A stretch of DNA of 64,000 bases from Paraferrimonas sedimenticola (GTDB lineage Bacteria; Pseudomonadota; Gammaproteobacteria; Enterobacterales; Shewanellaceae): positions 186,001 through 250,000 of the forward strand of contig NZ_NRIR01000005.1 in the NCBI RefSeq assembly GCF_002282855.1. Reading direction: 5' to 3'. The position numbers were made by a program, and so were the translations under genes. The notes beneath the pieces are model-generated. The model searched no databases and had not been told where the DNA came from. It saw only the letters and a list, made by a program, of their open reading frames with translations. Positions 20,050 to 29,107 of this stretch are shown here, piece by piece (the first letter of the stretch is position 1; every line of letters starts with the position of its first letter).

Positions 20050-21021
20050 CAAGCCCCTATCATGGGGCGCATGGTAGTCAATATTAGGCCCGACCGGGAC
20101 AACCTGAGTCGGGTTTATATTTGCGTGGCTGTAGTAGTAATGACGCTTGATGTGGAACATATCCACCGTATCGTTAACGTCTTTGAACTGGAACAAATCA
20201 CGTACGTAATTTGAGATGTTTGGGTAGTCCTCCAAACGCTGGCGGTTACACTTGAAGTGGCCGTGATATACGTTGTCGAAACGAATCAAAGTAGTAAACA
20301 AGCGCCAGTCGGCTTCAGTTGGGGCGTCACCCACCAAATACCTTTGCTCAGATAAACGTTGCTCAACGTCGTCCAAGGCATCGAACAGCTTGTGATAGGC
20401 TTCCTGGTACTTGTCCTGAGTGGTAGCAAAGCCACAGCGATAGACGCCATTGTTAATCGTATCGTAGATAAATGGGTTGATGGCGTCGATTTCGCCGCGC
20501 AGCGACTCTGGGTAAAAGTCCAATTGATTGCCGGTGAGATGATCGAACGCGCTGTTGAGCATGCGAATGATCTCTGAGGATTCGTTGCTGACTATGCACT
20601 CTTGTTGTTTGTCCCACAGAATCGGCACTGTTACTCGGCCGGTATAGGTCGAATGATTGCGGGTATATATCTGGTGCAAAAACTCGCTTTGGTATAAATG
20701 ATCACCAGTGGAATGTGCTTCGCGGTCAAAGGTCCAGCCGTTTTCCAGCATGTCAGGGCTTACAACAGACACGCTAATATGGTCTTCAAGGCCTTTTAAC
20801 TTGCGGAAGATTAGGGTGCGGTGCGCCCAAGGGCAGGCCAGCGATACATATAGATGGTAGCGCCCGAGCTCTGCGGGAAAACCGGCGCGTCCGCTAGGGC
20901 CAGCCTCACCATCGGCGGTAATCCAATTGCGCAGTTGAGCTTCTTCGCGCTTAAAGTCGCCACCGGTGGATTTGGTGTCGTACCATTTGTCTTGCCACTT
21001 GCCGTCTACGAGTAGTCCCAT
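20044..21021 (-). CDS. yqjG: Glutathionyl-hydroquinone reductase
   Basis: This 325-residue protein belongs to the Xi class of glutathione transferases. The N-terminal thioredoxin-like domain has the catalytic Cys in LACPWAHRT, and the C-terminal helical domain has the family motif region around NNGVYRCGFAT. The enzyme reduces glutathionyl-hydroquinones to hydroquinones in the cytoplasm. Length agrees with E. coli YqjG. A GGAGAG sequence precedes the ATG at 21021. It is convergent with, and slightly overlaps, the DUF3833 gene. Confidence 0.88.
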   Translation of the reverse strand: MGLLVDGKWQDKWYDTKSTGGDFKREEAQLRNWITADGEAGPSGRAGFPAELGRYHLYVSLACPWAHRTLIFRKLKGLEDHISVSVVSPDMLENGWTFDREAHSTGDHLYQSEFLHQIYTRNHSTYTGRVTVPILWDKQQECIVSNESSEIIRMLNSAFDHLTGNQLDFYPESLRGEIDAINPFIYDTINNGVYRCGFATTQDKYQEAYHKLFDALDDVEQRLSEQRYLVGDAPTEADWRLFTTLIRFDNVYHGHFKCNRQRLEDYPNISNYVRDLFQFKDVNDTVDMFHIKRHYYYSHANINPTQVVPVGPNIDYHAPHDRGLL

Positions 21022-21213
21022 GCTGCTCTCCTCTGCACCTGAACTCTTTGCAGGTAATTAATTTAAAATGAATTTTTGCTACACAGAGTGTGGACCAGAA
21101 TTGTCGGTTTTGCTCGAGCAACTCGGCAGCACACCCCCAATGAGTGTTTTCAGCATAGATGGAACTGAATCGAAAGAAAATGGCGAAAAGTTGTACGTAT
21201 CGCTCTATAAAAG

Positions 21214-21242
21214 CGACCGTTTAGGGGCTGCCTAAACGGTCG
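21214..21242 (-). terminator. Rho-independent terminator of the DUF3360 gene
   Basis: CGACCGTTTAGG at 21214-21225 and CCTAAACGGTCG at 21231-21242 form a perfect 12-bp stem over a 5-base loop. Read on the minus strand it is followed by CTTTTAT, and it lies just after the stop at 21267. Confidence 0.85.
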
Positions 21243-21266
21243 TTATTGATGCTCAGCGGCTAAGGC

Positions 21267-22796
21267 TTACAGCCAGGCTGGAATTCCAGGTAGCATGCCA
21301 ACCGCTGACATGGCCACGGTACACACAAGGAAGGCGGCTAAAGGAATGAACAAGCGGTCCGCGATAGACAGAGATTTTGGTCTGTCTTTATCTCCAATCA
21401 GGCCATTGTTATCCAACAACATGGTAGTAGCCCAACCAAACACAGGGTTAACCACGATAGAGGCAAAGATACAGATGCCAGCAGACTGGCTGTCTTCATT
21501 CTTTCTAACCATCAGCAGACCAGCTTCTAGTAACGGCAAAAACACCCCGACGAGCAGCGCGATTGACATCACGGGACGCCACATGGCGACATCCATTGGA
21601 TAACCCACTATCGCCACCACTATGCACAAGCTCCCCAGCAATATTGCACCGGCTGGGATTGGACGTTTAGCGATGGCTGCCGGGATCATATAGGTCCCCC
21701 AAGATGAGGTGATGTTACCGCCACCGACCGCAGTACCGACGATTTGACGGACCGAACATGTGGTCATGGTGTCGTCGACATCCATCAGTACGCGTTCGGT
21801 TTTCTCTGGATAATTGAGTTCTTGGAAAATGCGGTGGCCCAAGAAATCCGGTGACCACATGGCCACTGCGAGCAGTGCAAACGGCAAAGACGCGACAAAG
21901 TGTTCCAGTGTCGGCAAGCCTAGTTGCCAGCCGGTTTCGGTGGAGCCCCACCAGTACACGGGATTGAGGTTAGGCAAGCCAGGTGCTGTGGTAAATTTCA
22001 GGTCAATGCCGGCACCTAATAACAAGGCAATCCCGATTGCCGCTAGCGAGCACAAGGGGATCGCCAGCCAACGTTTGCCAATTCTAGCCAAATAAGAATA
22101 CAGGCCGATATTAATCAATAGGATGGCAAAAGCCACAAAGCCCAAGCCTGACTCGAGCGAGTGTTTAGCTTGCAGTCCTTCTGACCAAGTCACTAAAGAG
22201 GTGATCTGCGAGATGGCCCCCATGGTGCCAAGGTAGACCAGTAGCCCTCCGGCAACCCCTTTGCCGGTGAGGTTCACTAACCTAGAGCCCCCTTTGACAA
22301 AGCTCAGCGCAAGACCAAATATTCCCAGCAAAATCGCTAAAGCCAACGGGTGCGCGCCTGCCAGTGCAATCGCGCCGATCAAAGGGATCATTGGGCCGTG
22401 GTTGCCGCCCAAATTGGCTCTGGGGTTGATAAAACCCGAGCTTAAAATACAAAACAAGAATGCGGGAATTAGCATTTCAACCCGCACGTTTTCAATGATG
22501 AAGTCAGCACCTAGGTTAACGTGATCCCAACGTTCGGTTAGGCCTGCCGCCCAAGCGGTCATTACCGCTGAATACATGACGGTAATGCCAATAGTACCGG
22601 CTAAGGCTGGAACTAAATCCTCCCACTCAAAACGGAAATCTCGACCGGGTAAATTGAGCCGCCAGCGACGGGGTTTCATGATTTGCAGTTCGTGGTCTAA
22701 ATAGTCCGAGCGCGATGCAAATTCATGAGATGGGCGATGTAGCTCGCTGTAGGATTTCTCTTCTGAGCTGGCATTAACGTTTGGGGTGTCGCTCAT
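21267..22796 (-). CDS. DUF3360 family multi-span membrane protein, probable permease
   Basis: The 509-residue product has a soluble N-terminal region of about 75 residues followed by about twelve hydrophobic segments. Features such as NPRANLGGNHGPMIPLIG and a Gly-rich TAVGGGNITSSWGTY resemble the re-entrant sequences of SulP/nucleobase-type transporters, and the whole resembles the DUF3360 family found in Vibrio and Shewanella. The substrate is not known. It stands alone with its own terminator. The family name is from recognition of overall layout rather than a search. Confidence 0.62.
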   Translation of the reverse strand: MSDTPNVNASSEEKSYSELHRPSHEFASRSDYLDHELQIMKPRRWRLNLPGRDFRFEWEDLVPALAGTIGITVMYSAVMTAWAAGLTERWDHVNLGADFIIENVRVEMLIPAFLFCILSSGFINPRANLGGNHGPMIPLIGAIALAGAHPLALAILLGIFGLALSFVKGGSRLVNLTGKGVAGGLLVYLGTMGAISQITSLVTWSEGLQAKHSLESGLGFVAFAILLINIGLYSYLARIGKRWLAIPLCSLAAIGIALLLGAGIDLKFTTAPGLPNLNPVYWWGSTETGWQLGLPTLEHFVASLPFALLAVAMWSPDFLGHRIFQELNYPEKTERVLMDVDDTMTTCSVRQIVGTAVGGGNITSSWGTYMIPAAIAKRPIPAGAILLGSLCIVVAIVGYPMDVAMWRPVMSIALLVGVFLPLLEAGLLMVRKNEDSQSAGICIFASIVVNPVFGWATTMLLDNNGLIGDKDRPKSLSIADRLFIPLAAFLVCTVAMSAVGMLPGIPAWL

Positions 22797-22989
22797 AGTT
22801 TCCTCAGTGTCCGGCGGTAGAGTGCCTTAAGGTCGAGTATTGAGTAATGGTAGCAAAGGTCCGGTTTAGGGTAGACGTAGGTAGCACACATTGTGACTTA
22901 ACTCTCGCTTCGTTGACGTAAACGTAAGCTTGCCTTGCTATGCGGAGTGCTTGTGTGTGCTGGATTCGAACATTAGTGAGGAAATTGTT

Positions 22990-23026
22990 AAAAAAATGGC
23001 TAACCCCAAATGATTGAGGTTAGCCA
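22990..23026 (-). terminator. Rho-independent terminator after ahpF
   Basis: TGGCTAACC at 22997-23005 pairs with GGTTAGCCA at 23018-23026; on the minus strand the stem is followed by a run of T (A-run at 22990-22996 on the plus strand). Confidence 0.88.
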
Positions 23027-23050
23027 AACGCAGGTTAGCACTTAAGGGAA

Positions 23051-24592
23051 TTAGTGAGTTAGCAAGTATTCAAAGGCCGCCAGCGAGGCTTTCGCGCCTT
23101 CGCCCATGGCCACCACAATTTGTTTGTAGGGCACAGTGGTGACATCACCACAAGCAAATATCCCGGCCTGACTGGTGTGGCCGCGCTCGTCGATAACAAT
23201 CTCACCGGCCTGTGTGCGCTCGAGTATGCCGTCAAACAGTTGAGAGTTAGGCACCAGTCCGATTTGCACAAATACACCGGCCAAGTCCACAGATTCCGTC
23301 TGTTCGCTTTCGCGATTCAGATATTGTAGTCCGGTCACCTTATTGCCATCGCCTAACACTTCAGACACCGCGGCATTAGTGATAATGCGAATGTTGTCGC
23401 GGCCCTTGGCCTGGTCAATTAGTACTTGGTCGGCCTTGAGCTCGGGCATGAACTCAAACACAGTAACGCTTTCAACAATACCAGCCAAATCCAGCGCCGC
23501 TTCAATGCCTGAGTTACCACCACCAATCACAGCCACGTCTTTGCCCTTAAAGAAAGGCCCGTCGCAATGTGGGCAGTAAGCCACCCCTTGGCCTAGGTAT
23601 TCTTTCTCGCCAGGGACACCTAGCTCGCGCCATTTGGCACCCGTGGCGACAATTAGGCTGCGAGTTTGGATCTGCTCACCGGTGTTTAGGTTTAGCGTCT
23701 TAATCTCGCCATTGTCGATATCAGTGACGCGAGCGTATTCCTTTAGCTCAATAGGGTAGTCGTTTAAGTGTGCCGTCATCGACTGACTTAACTCGGAGCC
23801 CGTGGTTTTCGGGGTACCAATTAAGTTTTCGATGCCTTGAGTGTCTTTGACCTGACCGCCAATGCGATCGGCGATCATGGTGACTTTCAGGCCTTTTCGA
23901 GCGGCGTAAATCGCGGCAGAAATACCCGCAGGGCCACCACCGATGACGGTGACGTCTTGCTGCTCAAGTGGTTTGTTGTCGAGCTTGGCCTCGCCTTTGT
24001 AGGGCTGAAGTTTGTCGATAAGCTGGGCCGGTTCGACTTTACCGTTGGCGAATACCTCGCCGTTCAGTAAAACGGTAGGCACACCTTGAATTTGGTGCTT
24101 CTCAATTAAATCTTGAAACAGTCCACCGTCGATCATTTCACTACTGATGTTCGGGTTTAGTAGCGCAAACTGGTTAAGGGTTTGCACCACGTCTGGGCAG
24201 TTGTGGCAGCTCAAGCTAACAAAGGTCTGAAACACCAAGGGCTGGTCAATACTAGTCACCAGAGCTTTAAGGCCTTCGTCCAGCTTAATCGGGTGACCGC
24301 CAGCTTGCAGGATAGCTAGCACTAGCGAGCTAAACTCGTGACCACCGGGAATACCCGAGAACACAATGCCGCTAGGCTCATTGTCTTGGTACAGGGCAAA
24401 GCTGATTGGGCTTTGCAGATTAATGTCGGCTTCTCGCACGCTTAGCTTGTCGCTGGTGCTGGCGACATCGCGCAGGTAAGCCTGCAGTTCTTCGCGCTTG
24501 GGGTGCTGCCCGGATTGCAGCACCAAGTCTACTGGTGAGGCGAGGTTAGCGGTGTAGCCGCGAAGCGACTCAAGTATTGCATTGGATAGCAT
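23051..24592 (-). CDS. ahpF: Alkyl hydroperoxide reductase subunit F
   Basis: AhpF passes electrons from NADH through FAD to the peroxiredoxin AhpC. I start it at the ATG at 24592 ([10 protein letters not shown]), preceded by AAGGA; the frame continues upstream to 24625 without a signal. The resulting 513 residues match the usual 510-525. The N-terminal double-thioredoxin fold carries SCHNCPDV, the FAD domain begins with [12 protein letters not shown], and the thioredoxin-reductase centre is CPHCDGPFF. It follows ahpC with a hairpin between them, so reduced readthrough would give less AhpF than AhpC. Confidence 0.94.
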   Translation of the reverse strand: MLSNAILESLRGYTANLASPVDLVLQSGQHPKREELQAYLRDVASTSDKLSVREADINLQSPISFALYQDNEPSGIVFSGIPGGHEFSSLVLAILQAGGHPIKLDEGLKALVTSIDQPLVFQTFVSLSCHNCPDVVQTLNQFALLNPNISSEMIDGGLFQDLIEKHQIQGVPTVLLNGEVFANGKVEPAQLIDKLQPYKGEAKLDNKPLEQQDVTVIGGGPAGISAAIYAARKGLKVTMIADRIGGQVKDTQGIENLIGTPKTTGSELSQSMTAHLNDYPIELKEYARVTDIDNGEIKTLNLNTGEQIQTRSLIVATGAKWRELGVPGEKEYLGQGVAYCPHCDGPFFKGKDVAVIGGGNSGIEAALDLAGIVESVTVFEFMPELKADQVLIDQAKGRDNIRIITNAAVSEVLGDGNKVTGLQYLNRESEQTESVDLAGVFVQIGLVPNSQLFDGILERTQAGEIVIDERGHTSQAGIFACGDVTTVPYKQIVVAMGEGAKASLAAFEYLLTH

Positions 24593-24646
24593 AATCAATT
24601 CCTTAGTGCGTGCAATCTGGGGCATACAATGTCAAAAAAGTTCGAG

Positions 24647-24669
24647 AAAAAAGGCGGCTAGGCCGCCTT
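24647..24669 (-). terminator. Hairpin with T-run between ahpC and ahpF (partial terminator)
   Basis: AAGGCGGC at 24651-24658 pairs with GCCGCCTT at 24662-24669 over a three-base loop, and on the minus strand is followed by a run of six T. It lies between the stop of ahpC and the start of ahpF and has no other promoter in view, so it probably acts as a leaky terminator. Confidence 0.75.
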
Positions 24670-24689
24670 ATTCCTGCAGGGGCGTTAGC

Positions 24690-25253
24690 TTAGATTTTGC
24701 CAACTAGGTCCAGGCTTGGAGTCAGTGTCTCTTCGCCTTCTTCCCAAGCTGCTGGGCAAACTTCACCGTCGTTGTTAGCAACGTATTGGGCAGCTTTGAC
24801 TTTGCGAACCATGTCTTTGGCTGAGCGACCGATACCTAACTCGTGGATCTCTGCTACTTTAATGATGCCCTCAGGGTCGGCTAAGAAGGTGCCGCGCAGT
24901 GCTAGGTGCTCTTCTTCAATCATCACGTCAAAGCCGCGAGTGATGTTGCCTGTTGGGTCGCCGATCATTGGGTAGTTGATTTTGCCAATGGCTGGGCTGG
25001 TGTCGTGCCATGCTTTGTGAACAAAGTGAGTGTCGGTTGACACTGAGTAAACTTCGACACCTAGCTTTTGTAGCTCTTCGTAGTGGCTGGCCATGTCTTC
25101 CAGCTCAGTAGGGCAAACAAAAGTGAAGTCGGCAGGGTAGAACAAGAAGATGGACCACTTGCCTTTTACGTCTTCGCTGGTGATGGTTTTAAAGTCACCG
25201 TTGTGGAAAGCTTGCGCGCTGAATTCTGGGATGCTTTTGCCAATCATAGCCAT
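24690..25253 (-). CDS. ahpC: Alkyl hydroperoxide reductase subunit C (peroxiredoxin)
   Basis: This 187-residue typical two-Cys peroxiredoxin reduces hydrogen peroxide and organic hydroperoxides in the cytoplasm. The peroxidatic Cys is in [10 protein letters not shown] (about residue 47) and the resolving Cys is in GEVCPAAW near the C-terminus. AAGGA precedes the ATG at 25253. It is the first gene of ahpCF and is transcribed divergently from oxyR, the classical arrangement for peroxide induction. Confidence 0.96.
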   Translation of the reverse strand: MAMIGKSIPEFSAQAFHNGDFKTITSEDVKGKWSIFLFYPADFTFVCPTELEDMASHYEELQKLGVEVYSVSTDTHFVHKAWHDTSPAIGKINYPMIGDPTGNITRGFDVMIEEEHLALRGTFLADPEGIIKVAEIHELGIGRSAKDMVRKVKAAQYVANNDGEVCPAAWEEGEETLTPSLDLVGKI

Positions 25254-25438
25254 GGTAATTTTCCTTACAGGTTCTGTTATTAAAGTGGTTTAACGTTTGC
25301 TTTCGGCTCTTTGCTTTGCGCTAGAGCCTTAGCGATGAGTCAATATTAAGCGCTGGCATTGATTTAAAAAAATTAATAGTATTTATCGAAGCAATCTAAA
25401 AAACAGAATGTACATTCACTCCTAGGGAGAGACGCCCA
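25254..25438. promoter_or_regulatory. Divergent ahpC-oxyR control region
   Basis: These 185 bases separate divergent ahpC and oxyR and must hold both promoters. An A+T-rich section around 25355-25405 includes AATAGTATTTATCGAA, which resembles part of the OxyR ATAG/CTAT repeat, but a full four-element site is not clear by eye. Control of both genes by OxyR is expected from the arrangement and is not proven by a motif. Confidence 0.5.
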
Positions 25439-26350
25439 GTGATCACCTTGAAGCAATTGAACTACGCCTTGGCCGTGGCCAAGACTCGCCACTTTAAAAA
25501 GGCCGCTGAGGTCTGCCACGTATCCCAGTCGGCCTTGAGTACTGGGGTGGCCGAGTTGGAAAACCAATTGGGCTGTCAGTTGTTTGAGCGGGATAACAAG
25601 CAAGTGCTGGTAACACCCATCGGCGAGCGTCTACTCGAGCAAGCGCAAACCATTCGCTTGCAGGTGGATGACTTGATGCTGACGGCTAAGGCACACAAAG
25701 ACCCATTAGCCATGCCTATGAGCCTGGGAGTCATTCCGACCATTGGTCCTTATTTACTGCCGCGAGTGCTGGCTGAACTGCAATCCCAATACCCTCAACT
25801 ACAGCTCACACTTGAGGAAGGGCAGAGCGCTACCTTACTAGAGCGAGTGCGCGATGGGCTATTAGACTGTGCCGTATTGGCCTTGCCATACGACACGCAA
25901 GGCTTGCACTGCTTTGAGTTTTGGGAAGAGAACTTTGTGGTGCTAAGCCATGCATCGCATCCTTTGGCGAACCAGGCGCAAGTGTCGAGTAAACAGCTGT
26001 CTGAGCACACCTTGTTATTGTTACAAGACGGCCACTGCCTAAAAGACCATGCCCTTGCTGCGTGTCATCTGGTCGAGCAAGCACCGCAGCACTCGCTAGC
26101 CGCCACCAGTTTGGCGACGCTAGTAGAGCTGGTGGCTGGTGATTTTGGAGTCACTCTCATTCCCGAGATGTCGCTGCCCGCGCTGCAACGCCAAGCGCCT
26201 GGCTTGTCGGCAATCCCGCTCGATGAGCCAGGTCCACACCGAAAGCTGGCGTTTATCTGCCGCCTTAATTACGCCGGTGTGGATAACATTCAACGACTCA
26301 TCAAACTCTTTACCGGGCAACTGAATCAAGGAGTCAGCTGTGTTGCTTGA
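25439..26350 (+). CDS. oxyR: Peroxide-sensing LysR-family regulator OxyR
   Basis: The 303-residue protein has an N-terminal winged helix-turn-helix (ITLKQLNYALAVAK to about residue 60) and a C-terminal sensor domain. The redox pair is present in DGHCLKDHALAAC, corresponding to Cys199 and Cys208 of E. coli OxyR, so it should form an intramolecular disulfide on peroxide exposure and activate ahpCF. The start is GTG at 25439, preceded by GGGAGAG. It is divergent from ahpC. Confidence 0.95.
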   Translation: MITLKQLNYALAVAKTRHFKKAAEVCHVSQSALSTGVAELENQLGCQLFERDNKQVLVTPIGERLLEQAQTIRLQVDDLMLTAKAHKDPLAMPMSLGVIPTIGPYLLPRVLAELQSQYPQLQLTLEEGQSATLLERVRDGLLDCAVLALPYDTQGLHCFEFWEENFVVLSHASHPLANQAQVSSKQLSEHTLLLLQDGHCLKDHALAACHLVEQAPQHSLAATSLATLVELVAGDFGVTLIPEMSLPALQRQAPGLSAIPLDEPGPHRKLAFICRLNYAGVDNIQRLIKLFTGQLNQGVSCVA

Positions 26351-26368
26351 AAGTAGATTTATTGTTGA

Positions 26369-26386
26369 TTAACGTTAACGTTAACG
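26369..26386. repeat. Three tandem TTAACG hexamers
   Basis: TTAACG occurs three times in a row between oxyR and the transglutaminase-like gene, forming overlapping GTTAAC palindromes. It lies about 40 bases before the start codon at 26428, where an operator could sit. Confidence 0.5.
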
Positions 26387-26427
26387 GCATAGTGGAGTTC
26401 ACAGTTTTTCAAACAAGTGTTTAACAG

Positions 26428-27117
26428 ATGCCCGCTATGCCCTTGTCGTTACCACAGCAGCAAGCGTTAACCCAAGCCACTGAGTACTTCGATTATCAGC
26501 ACCCCGCCATTCAGGAGCTGCTCGCTGGTCTTCCCAATGGTGGAAAGCTTGAGCAAGTGCTGGCCATCTATCGCCTGGTGCGCGACGACTATCCTTATAA
26601 CCCCTATTCGGTGGCGCAAGCGCCGCAAAGTTTCAAAGCCAGCTATTGTTTGCAAGCGGGTGAGGGCTATTGTATTCCCAAGTCTGCCTTGATGGTTGCC
26701 ATGTGTCGTGCGATCGGCGTGCCGGCCCGTTTGGGACTGGCCGATGTGAAAAACCACTTAAGCTCTCCGCGCCTGATTGAACTGCTGGGCAGCGATGTCT
26801 TTACCATGCACGGCTACGTCAGCCTGTATTTGAACGAGCGCTGGGTCAAAGCCACGCCGGTGTTTGACGCGACGCTTTGTCAGCGCTTCGGTATCGAGCC
26901 GCTGGTCTTTGATGGCGTTAATGACAGCCTGTTTCAGGCCTATACTCAAGATGGCAGTCAGCACATGGAATACCTGGTTGACCATGGTTGTTTTGATGAT
27001 GTGCCCACTGAGTTTATTTTCGAGAACTTTGAAAAACACTACCCCAAGCTAATGATGGATATCAGCCGCTTAACCGCGGGCTCAGACACCAGCTTTAGCC
27101 CGCAAGCCAAACAATAA
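26428..27117 (+). CDS. Transglutaminase-like (cysteine protease fold) protein
   Basis: The 229-residue cytoplasmic protein has the transglutaminase-core triad: Cys in GEGYCIPKSALMVAMCRA followed by GVPARLGLADV, His in MHGYVSLY and Asp in KATPVFDATL. Bacterial members are usually hydrolases or structural proteins of unknown substrate. It sits 22 bases before an acyl-CoA dehydrogenase on the same strand, suggesting one transcription unit. The ribosome-binding site before the ATG at 26428 is weak; a second ATG three codons later is an alternative. Confidence 0.78.
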   Translation: MPAMPLSLPQQQALTQATEYFDYQHPAIQELLAGLPNGGKLEQVLAIYRLVRDDYPYNPYSVAQAPQSFKASYCLQAGEGYCIPKSALMVAMCRAIGVPARLGLADVKNHLSSPRLIELLGSDVFTMHGYVSLYLNERWVKATPVFDATLCQRFGIEPLVFDGVNDSLFQAYTQDGSQHMEYLVDHGCFDDVPTEFIFENFEKHYPKLMMDISRLTAGSDTSFSPQAKQ

Positions 27118-27139
27118 CAAAACTAAATAGGATTCACCC

Positions 27140-28291
27140 ATGAAGGACAACGAATTGCAACAAGAGTTAGACCTGTTTCGCGACACCCTAGTGCGATTCA
27201 TGGACAACGAAATTGCTCCCCACTACGAGCAATGGGAGAAGGACAAGCTGATCCCCAAAGAATTCTGGTTGAAAATGGGCGCAGAAGGCTTGTTGTGTTG
27301 TGACATTCCTGAAGAGTACGGCGGCTATGGTGTGCCAGTGCACTTCAACATGCTGGTGGGTGAAGAATTGGCCAAAGCGGGCTATTACGCTCTGGCGACT
27401 AACGTGACGGTGCATGCGGATATCGTTGCGCACTACCTGTTGAACTTTGGTACCGAAGAGCAAAAGCAGAAGTATCTACCGGCCATGGTGAGCGGTGAGT
27501 GCATTGGTGCGATTTGTATGACAGAGCCAAGCTGTGGCTCGGATCTACAGGGCATGAAAACCACTGCAATTGCCAACGAGTCCGGTTGGTTGATGAACGG
27601 TTCCAAAACCTTTATCACCAATGGTCAAAATGCCTCTTTGTACATTGTGGCCGCGCGCACCGATCTTCAAGCCAAGCCAGCCAAAGGCACCTCACTTTTC
27701 TTGGTCGAGGGCGATCAAGCCGGCTTCCAACGCGGTACTAACCTAGACAAGATTGGCCAGGCCGCGGGCGATACCTCTGAGCTATTCTTTGACAATGTCG
27801 AACTGGGCAAAGACCAATTGCTGGGTCAACTGAACTACGGCTTTATTGGCCTGATGAAAGAGTTGCCACGGGAACGCCTAGCACTGGCCTGTGGTGCGGT
27901 AGCCCACGCCGAAGGTGCCATGGCACTAGCGGTTGATTACGTTAAAGAGCGCCAAGCCTTTGGTGCACCTCTAAGCAACTTGCAAACCATTCGCCACAAG
28001 TTGGCGGAAATGGCCACTCAAATTGAAATTCACCGTGTGTTGATCGAAGAGTACAAAGACCGTTTGTTCGACAAGGCGTTAAGCACTGAGCAGGCGAGTA
28101 TCGCTAAGCTGTCTTGTACCGAAATGGAGTGCAAGGTGATTGATGATGCGCTGCAGCTGTTTGGTGGCTATGGCTACATGAAAGAGTACCCGATTGCTCG
28201 CTTTTACGTGGACGCTCGCGTACAGCGTATTTATGGCGGTACTAGCGAGATTATGAAAGAGATCGTTGGCCGTTCGCTTGTTCGCGACTAA
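27140..28291 (+). CDS. Acyl-CoA dehydrogenase
   Basis: This 383-residue flavoenzyme should oxidise an acyl-CoA to the trans-2-enoyl-CoA, passing electrons to electron-transfer flavoprotein. Family signatures are present: CMTEPSCGSDL near residue 130, GSKTFITNG, and the C-terminal LQLFGGYGYMKEYP with RIYGGTSEIMKEIV. The catalytic base is probably the Glu in YGGTSE or the adjacent region typical of medium/long-chain members. The chain length it prefers cannot be read. AATAGGA precedes the ATG. A terminator follows. Confidence 0.9.
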   Translation: MKDNELQQELDLFRDTLVRFMDNEIAPHYEQWEKDKLIPKEFWLKMGAEGLLCCDIPEEYGGYGVPVHFNMLVGEELAKAGYYALATNVTVHADIVAHYLLNFGTEEQKQKYLPAMVSGECIGAICMTEPSCGSDLQGMKTTAIANESGWLMNGSKTFITNGQNASLYIVAARTDLQAKPAKGTSLFLVEGDQAGFQRGTNLDKIGQAAGDTSELFFDNVELGKDQLLGQLNYGFIGLMKELPRERLALACGAVAHAEGAMALAVDYVKERQAFGAPLSNLQTIRHKLAEMATQIEIHRVLIEEYKDRLFDKALSTEQASIAKLSCTEMECKVIDDALQLFGGYGYMKEYPIARFYVDARVQRIYGGTSEIMKEIVGRSLVRD

Positions 28292-28329
28292 GAATGTTGG
28301 GTTAGCCAGAACATGGCTGATTGGATAGT

Positions 28330-28359
28330 AAAAACAGGACCTGCGGGTCCTGTTTTTAT
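28330..28359 (+). terminator. Rho-independent terminator after acyl-CoA dehydrogenase
   Basis: AAAAACAGGACC pairs with GGTCCTGTTTTT over a TGCG loop, ending in T-rich sequence. Confidence 0.9.
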
Positions 28360-28368
28360 TCGTCGTCT

Positions 28369-28405
28369 CGTCATTCCCAGCTTGAGTGGGAATCCGGCTA
28401 GTTGC
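28369..28405 (+). repeat. REP-like palindromic repeat, copy 1
   Basis: CGTCATTCCCAGCTTGAGTG and the following GGAATCCGGCTAGTTGC form a hairpin (ATTCCCA with TGGGAAT) and match copies at 29059-29099 (inverted) and 63937-63975 in sequence and in the trailing CTAGYTRRYTGC-like tail. Confidence 0.6.
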
Positions 28406-28555
28406 TTCGGGCTTCAGTTGGCCCCAAGTTGCCGTTTGCATGATGGGGACCGTTTTGAGAAATCTCTGTTTGTCCAAGGCTTGTTTAGATAAACTTTCAA
28501 AGAGTATTATTGATAATTCCGCATAAATAGGCTGTTGGTCGCCAAGGAGGCTTTG

Positions 28556-28936
28556 GTGCAATTTGACGAGCTGAAGTCTGTACTAGATACCGATAATGAA
28601 AATGAGTTAATTCTTTTATCGCCAAACTGGAAAGTATCACAATTTCCAAATACTGAAAGTGGGCACTGGCTCTCGAAAGAACAGTTTCATGAAGTCTTTT
28701 CAGTTATTGGGAAATGCCAAAGCGATGTAAATGTATTTGCTTTTGAGACGTTTGAGCGAGTTTATAAAGCTACAGGTTCAACTAAAAGGCTCAATTCAGA
28801 GTTCAACTTAAACTGGACTAGCTTTAACAACTTTCAGCGGTCTACGGACATACTCTGCTTCTATTTAGTACCCCAAAACTTGAGTTGGGTGTTTTACGGT
28901 AATAGAGACTATTGCCTGTTTGCTAAAGGCAACTAA
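28556..28936 (+). CDS. Low-GC orphan protein, probable integron-cassette gene
   Basis: I start this at the GTG at 28556, five bases after a perfect AAGGAGG; the frame is open further upstream but without a signal. The 126-residue product is soluble, rich in Asn, Phe and Trp, and I do not recognise the family. The gene is visibly more A+T-rich than all neighbours. Its TAA stop merges with an attC-like sequence that begins at 28931, and the ribosome-binding site lies within 15 bases of a GTTGGTC core-like sequence at 28534. That compact form (short leader, one gene, attC) is the plan of an integron cassette. It stands alone between acyl-CoA dehydrogenase and arsJ. Confidence 0.62.
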   Translation: MQFDELKSVLDTDNENELILLSPNWKVSQFPNTESGHWLSKEQFHEVFSVIGKCQSDVNVFAFETFERVYKATGSTKRLNSEFNLNWTSFNNFQRSTDILCFYLVPQNLSWVFYGNRDYCLFAKGN

Positions 28937-29030
28937 CAAGTTATTCAAAAGGACGCAAAACGCTTAGCTTGTGCTCCTTCGTGGCTAATTTTAGCCAAGT
29001 ATTTTACGCCCATTAGTGGAGGAGTCAGAT
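28931..29030 (+). other. attC-like integron recombination site (degenerate)
   Basis: After the stop codon come AACTAACAAGTTATTCAAAA, GGACGCAAAACGC, then CTCCTTCG, the inverted pair GGCTAATTTTAGCC, TTTTACGCCCATTAG and a terminal GTCAGAT. This order and spacing, about 100 bases, match large attC sites of marine gammaproteobacterial integrons, where the final core would read GTTAGAT. The terminal core carries one change from GTTRRRY, so recombination may be impaired. No integron integrase is in the window. Confidence 0.6.
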
Positions 29031-29058
29031 GACCGCTATTGGCCGTTTGCTGCTGTTA

Positions 29059-29099
29059 GCAGTTAGCTAGATTCCCGCTTTCGCGAGAATGACGAGCGG
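29059..29099 (-). repeat. REP-like palindromic repeat, copy 2 (inverted)
   Basis: On the minus strand this reads CGTCATTCTCGCGAAAGCGG then GAATCTAGCTAACTGC, with a hairpin closed by a GAAA loop. It is the inverted counterpart of copy 1 and brackets the orphan gene and attC-like site. Confidence 0.65.
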
Positions 29100-29107
29100 A
29101 AGGGCCG

